A DNA stretch of 64,000 nt. It comes from Quercus robur. Taxonomy: Eukaryota; Streptophyta; Magnoliopsida; Fagales; Fagaceae. Shown in pieces: positions 40,641-52,315 of the stretch (position 1 is its first letter; each line of letters opens with the position of its first letter). The notes under the pieces are model-generated. The model did not search any database. It had not been told where the DNA came from and worked only from the letters and a program-made list of their open reading frames with translations. Location: positions 82,233,862 through 82,297,861 of the forward strand of contig NC_065535.1 in the NCBI RefSeq assembly GCF_932294415.1, given 5' to 3'. A program made the translations under genes and the position numbers.

Positions 40641-42621
40641 TGTTGATGCCCACTTTGGCGAGGAGGCCTAATAACAAGAAGAAGCCCAACAATACGGGAG
40701 GAAAAGAGTTAGTAAATTGAGAAGAAAACCATTAAACTCGAATGACAGGAATAATGGACCATAGGCCTAAAAAAATAGCAAAAGGGCCTCAAAGAAAGCA
40801 AGTGGGCCTAAAGGAGCCTAGAGAAAGAAGTGGTAAACCCATAGGTATTATGAGAAATAGAAAGCAAGCAAGAATGGGCCAAAGAAGCCCAAAGTAAAGA
40901 ATTAAGTAAATAAGGGGTTGGTGGAAAAGCCAATAAACCTAGAAAATAAAGGATATGGTAATTTGGGCTGGGGAAGCCCAAAAGACTTAGTAAAAAAAGC
41001 CCATGGGAATGAAGAATTGGAATGGACCTAGGATGCCCAAGGAGATGAAACGGGCTGACGATGCCTAAAAGAATGAAATGGGCTAAGGAAGCCCAGAAGC
41101 GATGAAATGGGCCAAGGAAGCCCAAAACAACATGAGTACTAGCCCAATGATAATGCTAGGCTACTGGAATTGAGCAAAAGGAAAGAATATAGCAAGCCCA
41201 AAAGAAGCCCAGCAAGCACAAGTTAAATAATAGCACGGCAGGAATAACAGGATGGCATGGTAGAAGTATTAAACAACTCGCAAATAGGGTAAGGAATGGA
41301 TTAGAGAATGAAAAGCCCATAATTAAGCAAGGCCCAGCCTAGGAAAGAAGTAAGACATAAAGAATGAAAGCTCAGAGACTCATTCATGACACAAGAGGTC
41401 AAGAACGAGTAGCAAAATGTGCAGACGAGCCCTCAAGTCATGGCAAACGCATGAATAGCAGACAAGCTATGGACACATATGGAAGTTGAGCACGCACAAG
41501 GCTCAGGCACCACCAACTTGTACCCAACCAATACAAGAGTGGTGGGCCATGGGTCAGAGGTAAGAGAGGGTAGGGTCTGGCAATAGGGAAAAGTGGAAAG
41601 CCTATTCTGGGGTTCCCGCTCAAACTCTTTTGGGGAAAATGTCCTGCTGGGATGACATGCCACCCAAAAGAGGGAAAGATGAGTTGGAATCACTAGGTGC
41701 ATGCCATAAGAGATAGTGAGAGAGAATATCCACCCTTATCCGGATGGGAATGCCACAGTGAACAGGATGTGGCACGGCCAGCACAGGTAAGTGATGATGG
41801 CTGGGCAGCTGACAGACCAATGGGTGGTCTGGGCACACCAAGACAAAAGTGGTTAAGGAGTAAAATAGTAAAAACCCAACACGACAAGCAATATAAAAGG
41901 GGCATCAACCATGCACAAAAAAGAGGAAGAACGGAACAAGAGAGTGAAAGATAGAGCAGAAAAATTAGAAAGGAAAAAAAGGGGAATTAGAAAGAAAAGA
42001 AAAATAGAGAGTAAGTGGGAGTGTGATAGTGGGCATGCACCAATAGGCTATTCCCTTCTCTCCCTCTAAAAGCCTATCCTTTAGTAAAGATTAAGGAATC
42101 TGAGGACAAGCTATTTAGGCCCATTCTCTCAAAGTGGGTAATTTTCGTGGCAGGATTTCCCTGTGAGATTGCCCACATTGAAGAGTGGTTCCCTTCCTAG
42201 ACTTAACTCCGTAGAGAAATCAAGCATGGCAAACTGACCATGCTTCCTTTGTTTTATTAATTAAGCATTAGTGTGATTTCCTTTCTTTATTGTTATCATC
42301 TTATTTATGTTACATTTATATTACTGCATTGCTTCTTCCTTTATTAAGATCATCATTTGGTATTTCCTGTGTTCTAACTGATAGTAAGCATATTCTTTTT
42401 TTATTGTTGTCATATTACACTTGACTGTCATGACTCTTTTGTAACAGTTTCCTTTGCCATGAGCATGTGACCAAGGTTTTAGCGAAAGAGTTTTAGTTTG
42501 CACACAAGCTGGCTTAGGGTGTGTTGCAATCAAGTCAGTCTTGACTCTCCTACCCAGAACCATTGGACCATAGCATGGTAGGAGGTAGCCCAGCCCGCAG
42601 TTGCGAAAAAGGCCCAGCACA
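40641..42621 (+). repeat. Tat element 3' LTR (1981 bp)
   Basis: Begins TGTTGATGCCCACTTTGG and ends CCCAGCACA, followed by the target duplication CTTAG. TATA box TATAAAAGGGG lies near 41892. It lacks the approximately 37-bp segment present in the 5' LTR. Confidence 0.92.
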
Positions 42622-42626
42622 CTTAG

Positions 42627-43169
42627 CAAAAAGATTAGTGAACACTTCGAATTGGAAAGTGTATATATATTCTTTAGAAGACTCTTGGAAATAATTCATG
42701 GAAAGCATTCTGGGAAAAGAAAATATATGGACAAATAGTATTGGCCTATTGGGAGTACGTGGCATGAGCAGCGTAAACAACCATTTTGAACATGTACTTT
42801 GCATCTTCGGTGGACACAAAACAACAATATATGACACAAGAAGGAACTATCATTTGAAAAACAGATCTTCCAACCATGAATGCACAAACAATTTGTACAT
42901 ATTTCCAATGATTAATGCTAAGTTCTCTTATGCAGTTTTCCTAGAGCTTTTGCCCATGTGAATGTGGGTATCCACTCTTTTGTTGTCCATGATGACTATT
43001 TCAATAAGACAAGGGTCTATGTATTAAGAATCCAAATGTTAACAAGCACCTCACCAGTGTGTGTTACGGTTGTACTAAGGTGAGTCTTATTTAATAAAAA
43101 AAAATAGATAAATAAAAGAAAATGACATAAGACTTGTCCTACATGTTATTATTATTATTATTTTTTTCT

Positions 43170-43206
<37 letters not shown>

Positions 43207-44066
43207 AAATAATAATAAAAAAAACACAAACACAAACATAAAGCTACAGAAAAAGACAAAAAATTTGTAAAAATAAAGTCAACCCTATGAAGAAAATTAT
43301 TGAGATTATGCTATTAAACTTTTCAAGTGGACAAATGTTGTGTTGTGGAATATCTAAAATGGGGTAGTGGACAAACAAAATGGGAGAGAGTATATAATAT
43401 AACACCTAGAGTTTGTTGTAAGAAAAATCCAATGTGCGCTTATAACATATCAATTTTTTCAATGTTAAATAAGATGTGAAATATGTGGGCTTAAATGAAC
43501 AACTTTAAACACTACATCAATTAAAGTATGAAAACTTACCTGATGAAGATATTTTAAAGTAAACAATTAGTTGAATGAAAAATGTCTTAATTTTTTATTT
43601 TATATCTTGTATTTTTGTATAAATTAACTTAGTTTCGTTAGCTTATTATTTTATTCATTTTGTTTATGATGTAAAAGTACAACTGTGGCTTAAAAATATG
43701 TTTAAAAATTTGTACATTTTATTTTAAGATGAAAGTAAACTGATGCAAACAAGCCAGGTCCTTTAGGAGACCAAGACCATTTCTTCTGTTGTTGATTAGG
43801 AATTAAACATGACACCATGGTGTACACTGTACACTATACAGCTCTGGCAGGACATTATACCATTCGACAAACACTTATCAGGTTTTTCTTGTATTAAGGA
43901 ACTCAAATTGAGTTTTCTTCTTAATTTTCCTTTTTTTTTTCCTTTTTTTTATTATTATTTTTTTTTTATGTTTCTCTAATTTGGTTGTTATCTTTTTATT
44001 TAATATTGATATTTATGTTTGCATAGAATAACTTCTACACTAAACAATACTAAATGAGCTTTTTAA
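42627..44066. other. AT-rich spacer
   Basis: (TA)n at about 43171-43201 and A-rich blocks. A stretch around 42800-42945 resembles 44620-44760 beside the racemase gene (TTGTACATATTTCC...GATTAATGCTA versus ATGTACATATTTTC...GATGAATGCTA), perhaps an old duplicated flank. No gene is supported. Confidence 0.45.
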
Positions 44067-44075
44067 ATTTTAAAT

Positions 44076-44332
44076 GGGTTAAATACTATTTTTGTCCCTA
44101 AACTATTGAAAATGTTTTACTTTTCATCCTTGAACTTAAAAATAAAAATAAAAATATTTCTTTTTTTCATCCCTAAACTATTGAAAAATTTTCTTTTTTC
44201 ATCCCTACTTTTGTCTTTAAACTATTGAAAAAAAAAATTACCAAGTTTAAGGATAAAAAATGAATTTTTTAAAGTTTAGGGATGAAAAACAAATTTTTGG
44301 TAAAATTTAAGAACCAAAATAGTATTTTACCC
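44076..44332. mobile_element. MULE-type MITE, 257 bp
   Basis: The termini GGGTTAAATACTATTTTTG and, on the opposite strand, GGGTAAAATACTATTTTGG are inverted repeats. The flanks ATTTTAAAT (44067-44075) and AATTTAAAT (44333-44341) form a 9-bp duplication with one mismatch. Confidence 0.75.
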
Positions 44333-44341
44333 AATTTAAAT

Positions 44342-44742
44342 AGAATGAGTATACACTATATAAGGGTGCATATAAACCAATTCAGAGTAAAATCAAACTA
44401 TTTAAACAGTCATTGGTACTAATAAGCCTCATCCCCCTAGTTTATCAAACTGATTAACTCCAGGTGTATTAATCTTTCAAGCAAGTCATACTCAACGATG
44501 AGTTCTTTTATCTTTTGTTCTCTTCATCTCACCAAAGTGAGAGAGACCAACTAAGCCATGTCTTAAACACAGAGCCAATCACATGTCCAATAATCTTTGG
44601 CATGGTCTTTCTAATTAGTACCATGTTGAATTCAACAATACCCATCATGGACACAACAAAAGCTCAGGGCACTGCTTTTTGGTACACTTATATTCCAACC
44701 ATGATAACTTGAGGAACATGTACATATTTTCAGTGATGAATG
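44342..44742. other. Downstream region of the racemase-family gene
   Basis: No recognisable coding exon. If the gene has a tiny third exon it would lie here. The ORF at 44515-44712 (+) has no recognised homology. Confidence 0.35.
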
Positions 44743-46341
44743 CTAGGCTTTCTGATTTACCTTTTCTGTAGATGTAGCCCATCTTATAGTTGACCTGGCC
44801 AAAGCATCCATGGGGTCAATACATTTCTTAAGAAGAGGATCATCATGAGGCAGAAGACCCTGCATTTCATCAGAAGCAAGGATTACAGTGTTCACAGCTC
44901 TCACCAAAAGAACTTGGACAGCAATTCTTAAAAGATTCCTAGCCCCTGTAATGTCCCTTCTGTAAAATGCTTCAATTGCTGGAAGTATAATGTGATGCAT
45001 GGTTGCTTGGTCTGGCAACACAACCTCAAAGCCCTGCACATTATAAGTTAGACTAGTTAGTCATTTTAAGCACAAAAAGAACACAGACTTCAGTGTGGTG
45101 ACTCCATTGAAGTTATTACATAGTCTTAATGACCTCTGTTCTTTTCTGTCACATAACATTTAGGATTTGATATTGGTATCATTGTCCTTAAAAAGAACTT
45201 GCATGAAACAGGCTTTTATGCGGTCAACTAATAAATCATAACCAACATGTAAACATAAGTTTAGTTGACATCTTTTCACTTAAATGGAGACAACCCATTC
45301 ACAGTTAAGATTTTATTTCCTGGATCTAACAATGTACAGTATACCATATCATTTAAAATTTTAAAGGGCGTGATATTGGATACACCTTTAGATTTGAAAT
45401 ACTTAATTTGAACCATGAAACGGATCCATTTCAAATGGAGAAGATCTCTTTTCCGACATGTATGTGGCCTCCATTTAGTTGTCATACTGCAAGGTATATA
45501 GCTTGTAATTATTTGGTAAATCACTAATTAGCTCAATTGGATTGAGAAATGTATGATTTAGACAAAAAAAAAAATAGTCAGACACAGAATACTAGCATAG
45601 AACTTAGAAAGGGCCTGAGGTAGCAAATTAGTATACCTGACTTTGTAGTTTTTCCTGATAAACACCAGCCTTTAAAGTTGCACCTGTAGCAAGCACCCCA
45701 ATCCGCACATTACTTCCAGCTTCAAGTGGCCTCAAATCTGCTTTGCTGAGCTCCATGGCAACACAGTCACCTACGTGAAGGAAGGGTAGTGAACATCCCT
45801 TAGAAACCTCACTGTGCCACACATGTGATAGATGGCATGGCATGACTATGCAACAAGCTCCAGATTGCTCAAGAAACAACCTTTTTTGCTGCAGATCCCC
45901 AACTATATGGCCATGATTGAATTGGGTTTGAGCATTTCTATCATTGAATGAATGAAATGAGCTAAGAACAGGAAGCTCCTTACTTAATGCTGGGTCACTG
46001 CAGACAACAAAAGGTACACATTCTTGTCCATCTTTAGAGCTCCACCGGACAAGCTTTTCCAAGAAAATTAGAGTAGAATAAACAGATACCCCTCCAATGA
46101 CACCAATTGTATTTGGTTGTCTGAGCAGGGAATTTGGGGTCTGACTTCTTTTTAGAGCCATACCTGACCCCAAAATTTTCTTGGATTCAATTGAATTTTC
46201 ACTATCATCAGTTTGTATGGAGACTGAAGATATTTGTACAGCTACAGATAAATTTGATCTTCTTCTGTACGGGGTTTTATTCATACTTACTCTACCTAGA
46301 AGAACTGGTGGGCAATTCAATATGTGGAACAAGATTGTCAT
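44743..46341 (-). CDS. Aspartate/glutamate racemase-family protein
   Basis: Two exons on the minus strand (46341-45637 and 45033-44743) join in phase 0 through GT-AG borders to give about 331 aa. After a basic, Ser-rich N-terminus of about 60 residues (likely plastid transit peptide) comes the Asp/Glu racemase fold: NTIGVIGGVSVYSTLIFLEK, CCIVMPCHLSHVWH with the first active-site cysteine, and RIGVLATGATLKAGVYQEKL. The second lobe ends KKCIDPMDALARSTIRW. The usual second cysteine motif (GCTE) reads VILASDEMQGLL, so one of the two catalytic cysteines is missing; I recall the same in plant relatives. Racemase activity is therefore uncertain. Exon 2 could instead end at a donor (AAAAG|GTAAAT, 44761/44760) and splice to a tiny unseen exon. 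The TTG at 46347 is not a start. Confidence 0.85.
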
Positions 46342-47607
46342 GGACAATAGCTAGTAACCTCTGATATCTATACTATTTCTGTATATATCCTGTGAACCTC
46401 ACCGCTGAAGCTGTAAAATCTATCCGCCACTAAATATCTCTCAATTAGTCACTTGTGACCAAACCTAGCTCTTGAAAAGTTGACAATCCACTCTAAATTA
46501 AAACACTAGCTATTAGAGATATCAGAATCATATTTTGTGTGTATGTGGCATAAGCACTGCAGTAAGCAACTGTATAAGTTTTATATTATAAGCACATAAT
46601 GTTAACTTTGGAGAACTCCTATACATTCATATATCATATCGAATGTCCAATAGTGAGAAGTTAGGAGGAATCTACACAATTATTATCTTGTCATCTTGTG
46701 CCTATGCTGCACCATCGGCATCCTTTCAAAACGCAGATAACATTAATAATTTAAGATGTACGTTATGTCCAAAAAATCAATAATAAGACATATTTGTTAC
46801 ATTATTTTTTATCCTTGTCCTACAGATATGATAAGGATGGCACGGTAGGAGGACCCAAGAGAGTAACACTCACCAACAACTGCTATTGACGGACGGGAAA
46901 AATAGCTTAAAAAATTTTAAAAAGAAAGTTGCTTTGAATACCAAAGTGTAAATCCCCTTGCATTTTGAGTGATCAATCTACTGTACAGCAAAGATATCTT
47001 GGGCTAACTTGGGAGGCAAAGCTTGGATCCAGTATCCATTAGGATAATGACACGTGGTCAAATATGGACACATGTGACCATCTTAATGGGTGCACTGGAC
47101 CCAAACCAAGTCTAATTTTGAAGAGTTGTAAAGGACACATAGCATGAGGAAGTTATTTTGCAATATTGCGATGTGTTATTGTATTTTCTTTTTAATTGAT
47201 GGAATATATAGGATTTGAAACTCAATGAGATATGTATTCTTTAATCATCGTGAGGTCAAGATACCAGAATTAAATCTCTCATTCTAAAGATGTTAAATCA
47301 ATTGTTACATTAAACAACCAAACATATCTTTGTAGTCCACCAATGAATGAACTATTGATGCCATGTTTGATCCTTGACAATGGAGAGAGACGTGATCGAT
47401 AGAACCTGGACACGCAAGCATTTAATCGAAGGAATATTATGAATTTTTAGGTAGACAAAAGACAAATGTTCAAAGGTATTTCTCAGTCCATTTAGCTAGA
47501 TATATAGGTTATGAATCAGTCAGTCTCTTGTTCTTATCAAAGTAAAAGGTAAGAAACAATTTTTTATGTTCCAATGGTTATCCTCTTTCGTGACTCGTTA
47601 AAATGTA
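46342..47607. other. Upstream region of the racemase-family gene and spacer
   Basis: AT-rich sequence without supported genes. The promoter of the minus-strand gene should lie in the first few hundred bases. Confidence 0.45.
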
Positions 47608-47992
47608 CCCTGCAATAGTGGAGCCAAAACTATATTTTTTGGCTCCATAGCTACAGTGCACAACTACTACAGTGCAAAGCTACTTTTGGCTGTGCACTGT
47701 AGCTGAAAGGTATAAAAAAAAAAAAAAAAAAAAATTGTGTTTACACTGCTTTTGTCTCTCTTCTCGTGTGTCTCCCAATGTCCGCCATGTGTTCACACTA
47801 CTTTTGGTTGTGGTTGTGTTTTGGTGGTTGAATGAAATATTATTTTATTGTAGTGTTTATATTATTATATTGTGTTAAAAGCTAAAATAAAACCACTATT
47901 GTTGGATATGAGAAGATAAAATAGATAAAATGACTTTTTATGGTACTAAAAAGCTAAAAATTTGGCTCCACTACTGTGGATGCTCTTAAGGA
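47608..47992. mobile_element. MITE with GTGGAGCCAAA inverted ends
   Basis: ATAGTGGAGCCAAAACTA on the left is matched on the other strand by GTAGTGGAGCCAAATTTT from the right end. The interior has repeated TACAGTGCA motifs and a poly(A) tract. Target-site duplication is not clear. Confidence 0.55.
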
Positions 47993-48485
47993 CTATAATA
48001 ATAGCTCAGTTGCATAAAGCCTGGTGAGTCATACATCACTGATGACGCTAAAATGGTTTATTTTTTACGGGAAGAAATGATATGGAATGAAAATAGTCAT
48101 ATTACTGCTCTCAAGCTTATCCTAGTCTTAACATGTCTTTCAGCTAAAATTAGCTTTGAGCTCCATTGGTTAATTATTTGTCTTGGAATGTTGTGACTTG
48201 GAGCACTAGAATCTTCTAATGGTTTTTCTCTTTGAAAATGATGTATAATTATATTAACAAAGGTAGGTATTCTCATTTGTCTTGCAATATCCGAGTCTAA
48301 TAAGTCATTATGCCTGCAGAGAAATATGTTGTGCTAATATGGTACAGCGTGGAAGATAAACACCAGGGATTAACATGGAATCAAATTCAATTTAGGTTAT
48401 AACTTATAACTAATCAAACTTAAGTAAATGAATATTATATTATATGTTATTAAAAATTGTATTAGACTATTATTAGTTTAATAAT

Positions 48486-48542
48486 AAAAAATGTATTAGT
48501 TTTTTTTTTTTTTCCTGAATGAAAAAAAAAAATGTATTAGTT
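48486..48542. mobile_element. Poly(T)...poly(A) micro-insertion with 16-bp direct repeats
   Basis: AAAAAATGTATTAGTT occurs at 48486-48501 and 48527-48542, bracketing a 25-bp insert of Ts, CCTGAATG and As. This looks like a target-site duplication around a minimal retro-insertion. Confidence 0.6.
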
Positions 48543-48662
48543 ACCTTTTCATCTCTATAAAGAAAATATATTGTATAAGTATGGACTACGGAGGAATTTT
48601 TTTCCCAAAAAATAAAAAGAATATTCATAATGATCCATTAACTGGTAAAACTCTCTTATTAT

Positions 48663-48708
<46 letters not shown>

Positions 48709-48790
48709 GATTTGAATCCCACCTATACAAAAAAGAGAAAAAAATTATTGATATCTTAGTTGGATCGTAAAGAGTAATCATAAAAAAAAG
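48709..48790 (+). mobile_element. SINE 3' fragment
   Basis: GATTTGAATCCCACCTATAC (B-box-like) and ATTGATATCTTAGTTGGATC match the SINE at 9903-10021 in order and orientation. It is preceded by a long poly(A). Confidence 0.5.
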
Positions 48791-49527
48791 ACAGACGTCA
48801 TAATGATTGAATAGAACCAAAATTGAACCTAATGACCTCTCCGACCAAGTGCACACACGAACAGCAACCCAGTGGCTACTAATAAGTAAAATCCATCTTC
48901 AAACTGAACTTCAAGGTAGGCTAGAAATTTTTACTCGTGTGGTCCCCCACCGCTTGTTAATTGTTATCTCAAAGAAGTTAGAATAAACCTCTCACACGTT
49001 GTTGAAGTGTCAATTTTGTCTGCTTTTAACTCGGACTAATAGAGTAACTTAACAAGTGTTTTTAAAGTAGTGGTTAAGAAAAATAAAATAACTTTCTTCT
49101 ATATTGAAATGTAACAAAAGTGAATAAAAAATGTACTTTTTTTTTTTTTTTAATTGATAGTGGCATGATTGCCTAGAAAAAGTTAATAGAGGGAATAGCT
49201 TGAAACTGTTTGATTAACCGCCACCAGGTCCTTCTTATATATCTTTATCAACCAACAGCTTTCCTGGCTCTACTGCGTTCAAGCATGTTTATGTGCTTAA
49301 TTATTAGATTGGGAACACTACATTAATCAAAAAATTTGGAGCATTTGAAGGAGTCATTTTAGCTATCATATTAATTTGTAGCTTGAGAGACTCAGATTAT
49401 ATTGTGAGATTGACGAACTGCAACAATCCACGATTGCAAACCTTGATATGAAGAATCTAATTGAGCATGACAACATAATATTTAGTATTCTCAAAAAATA
49501 AATAATTGAGCATGACAACATATTTTT

Positions 49528-49588
49528 GGGGTGGTGGTGGGGAGGGTGAGGAGGGTGGGGAGCGTGGGGAGGGTGAGGAGGGTGGGGT
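49528..49588 (+). repeat. G-rich repeat, potential G-quadruplex
   Basis: About 60 bp of near-pure G/A/T with many GGG/GGGG runs in short imperfect repeats of GGGGAGGGTGAGGAGGGTG. It is flanked by direct repeats of TTGAGCATGACAACATA upstream. Confidence 0.8.
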
Positions 49589-49608
49589 TATAAGCAATTT
49601 TAACGATC

Positions 49609-49665
49609 TCTGTATGTAGACTTTTTTTTTTTTTTTTTTGGTTGAGAAAGTCTGTATGTAGACTT
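49609..49665. mobile_element. Poly(T) micro-insertion with 15-bp direct repeats
   Basis: TCTGTATGTAGACTT is perfectly duplicated (49609-49623 and 49651-49665) around a 27-bp insert of about 16 Ts plus GGTTGAGAAAG. Read on the minus strand the insert ends in poly(A), like a retro-insertion truncated to its tail. Confidence 0.7.
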
Positions 49666-50620
49666 AAATCTAGCAATTTGACAATAATGGTTTTTAACCT
49701 ATCTATACAATAATGCAACATCACTGTCATCATTTACGTCACTCAGTTTCTGTGGCACACCTAAATCTCTTATACACGAAAGTTTTATTATAAATAATTT
49801 TTTTTTTTTTTTGGGAGAAAGTTATTACAAACAAATTATTACAAAGAGATGTCATTTACCAAATAAACCTTAAAAATAAAAAATAAATAACACTTACGTC
49901 AAAGGCTGATTCTTTCTTCTTACAAAAATGTTCTTGTTAGTCAAAAGGGTTTCAAGAAATTTCAAATCCAACAGAAAGATATTTCTTATTGAAATGAAGA
50001 ACTTATGGGTCCCTCTCACAAGAGAGAAGAAGTCTATGAATCGTGCAAATCGACGTAGTTGATTACGTATACGACTCATATAATATGCGCAACAAATAAT
50101 TGCGTGGTTAATAGCGGTAAAAATGACGCATGAGAGGCTCTAGTGGTGTAGTAAAGTATTTCTTACATTCATATTATTTAGAGACAGACTATTTTGAATA
50201 GATAAAAAAATGATATTAATAGTAGACCAAATTATAACTAGTAATAACCTACCATTTAAAACTTGTTATGAAAATATTATAGACATGATATTACTTCATT
50301 TTTAAAGATGAGATGCAAAACTTACATTTGGGTCCATTTGCTTGCACTAAGTGAATGAATGGTTCCCACCGTATGGTGACAACTTACAAGCCCAAGGTTC
50401 CCCCCTCCCCCCTAAAGACTCTAGTAATGAACATGGGATTTCCTAATGGGGTAAGGGTTGTGCACTAAACCAATTAAGATGTGGACATATGACAATTATT
50501 TAATGTGTCCAAATTCCAATAGGTCTAGTGCACAGATGGACTCAAGCCAATTCCTTTCTAACAATTGGTTGGTCTTTCTACCAAGTGTAAGAGAAATTGT
50601 TGGTCTTCCTACCAAGTGTT

Positions 50621-51765
50621 AGGGCGGAGCCACGTTGGGGCTTGGGGGGACCATGGTCCCCCCCTAACTTTTTGAATTCTCCAATAGAGCTAGTAAAAAA
50701 AAATTATAAATTACTAAAATTACATGTAAATTTATTCACTAGCCCCCCCAAATTTTAGAATTGACTCTCTCAAAATTTAAAATTGGCATCTAAAATTTTT
50801 GAACTAGTCCTATAAATGTAAAATATTGTGAAAGTAATGTGAAAATATTGTGGATGTACCACTTTTCAAATTAAAGTGGCAAAAAAAAAAACCAAAGAAA
50901 AAAAAAAAAGAATGAAACCGGTACAAAAAGCATAACAAAAAAAAAATTCTCCATCGGCCATTCCTCAGCCCATAGCTCTCCAAATATTAGCAAAGCCCCA
51001 AATCTCCTTTTAACATATTCCAAATCCAAGAACAAAAAACAAAAACAAAACAAATCTGTATCATACAGTTATTTTGTTATTTTTGTGTGCATCCACGAAT
51101 GTGGTTTCCTCGGCTCCAAGCTCCTGCTCCTGCTCATGCTCCAATTAATTTCAATGGCAATCATTAGTATCTCTCTCTGTTTTTGCTATTATGTATTGTC
51201 ATTCTTTTTTATTGCAAGTTATGTGTTGGGGGAAGATACAGTAAAGCTACTGGCTAAATGTGTGGTTAAAAAGAAAATAGTTTTTTATGTGCTGTACAGC
51301 ACTTAAAAAATGTGGCGGAAGGTGAATTGATGTTTGTGTATTTGTTTATAATATATTTTTATGTTTTATATAAAAATGGTATGGTTGAGTTTATCACTTA
51401 AATTATATATATATATATATATATGTATGTATAATAATAATATAGTGTTGTATATACTGAGAGATGTATATATATTTTATATTATTATCTTGCTTCAAAC
51501 TTTATTTGGTTAGCTTTTTTTTATGTGTCCATTACATCTGAAACTCGAATTTTTCTTTTCCCATTTTAAGTATCAAAATTATAAATAAAAAAACACTTGA
51601 ATGACTTGTTTATAATTTATAAATGACTTGTTTTAAATTTTCATGACATAAATTACTTGCTTGGGGTCTTCCATTTAAACTAAGAAAAAAAAAAAAAAAA
51701 AAAAACTTTAAGAATTTTGTTACATTTAGCTTGGCCCTTACAAAAAGTTCCTGACTCTGCCACTG
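50621..51765. mobile_element. Non-autonomous hAT-like element, 1145 bp
   Basis: The left end AGGGCGGAGCCACG and, on the other strand, CAGTGGCAGAGTCAGGAA from the right end fit the CAGTGGCGGAGCCA-type hAT termini. The flanks CAAGTGTT (50613-50620) and CAAGTGTG (51766-51773) form an 8-bp duplication with one mismatch. No transposase is visible inside. Confidence 0.7.
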
Positions 51766-51773
51766 CAAGTGTG

Positions 51774-52315
51774 AGAGAAAATTTTTACTCCTGTTCAAGC
51801 TTAAACCAAACCATCAATGGGTTGAAACTCGAAAGAGGTATGAGAGGGAGGACTATATCCTATTGTAAAGTCTAACAACAAAAAGATAATAATAATAATA
51901 GTAACTTTGAGATTTGAGTGGCTGCTGATATATTGACAGTACTGGGAAGCGCCAAGCATTTGATTTTGATGTCACCGTCGCACTCGTACACCACATGACA
52001 GGTCCAGGTCCAACAAAACATCTGGATTTTGAGTGCACTGGCATGCCCCCCTACCCCCACCCCTGTTGGTGTTGGTCATGCCCTTACAAACAACAAGTTT
52101 CATTATAGACCTACTTCAGCATTTAATCACCACATATCACATTCCCTACTCGCACCTCTCTCTCTCTCTCTCCCCCTCACACACCCCGAAGAGAGAATTC
52201 GAGTTGTCATTTGAGCAAGGGGGGGACTCCATTTGAGTTGTAGTACGTACCCATCAAAAAATAATAATAAAATGTACATCAAGGTGATGTTGACGCACTA
52301 GGTATAGTATAAGGA
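51774..52315. other. Spacer before the LINE
   Basis: Contains an ATA-rich block and a CT-rich tract near 52153-52180. No gene is seen. Confidence 0.45.

Larger units (their letters stand above)
26384..42621 (+). mobile_element. Complete Ty3/Gypsy element, Tat-like lineage, 16.2 kb
   Basis: Two LTRs of about 2 kb (26384-28378, 40641-42621), TG...CA ends, PBS, PPT and a perfect 5-bp target duplication CTTAG (26379-26383 and 42622-42626) define the element. The order is gag, protease, RT, RNase H, a second RNase H-like domain, integrase, then a large antisense gene before the 3' LTR. The second RNase H and the extra ORF 3' of pol are hallmarks of the Tat/Ogre group. In the first 120 aligned bases the LTRs differ at about 10 sites, all transitions, so the insertion is not recent. 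Gag-pol carries many stops and at least one frameshift, so the element cannot move by itself. Confidence 0.93.
47993..50612. other. AT-rich spacer with small retro-insertions
   Basis: Contains a poly(A) run of about 40 (48669-48707), a SINE 3' fragment, two poly(T/A) micro-insertions, a G-rich repeat and a degenerate MULE-like end near 50220-50310 (TGTTATGAAAATATTATAGA). No gene is supported. Confidence 0.5.

Noticed and set aside
42698..42961. ORF pair on both strands after the Tat element
   Set aside because: No recognised domain and no splice context; only a faint resemblance to the racemase flank.
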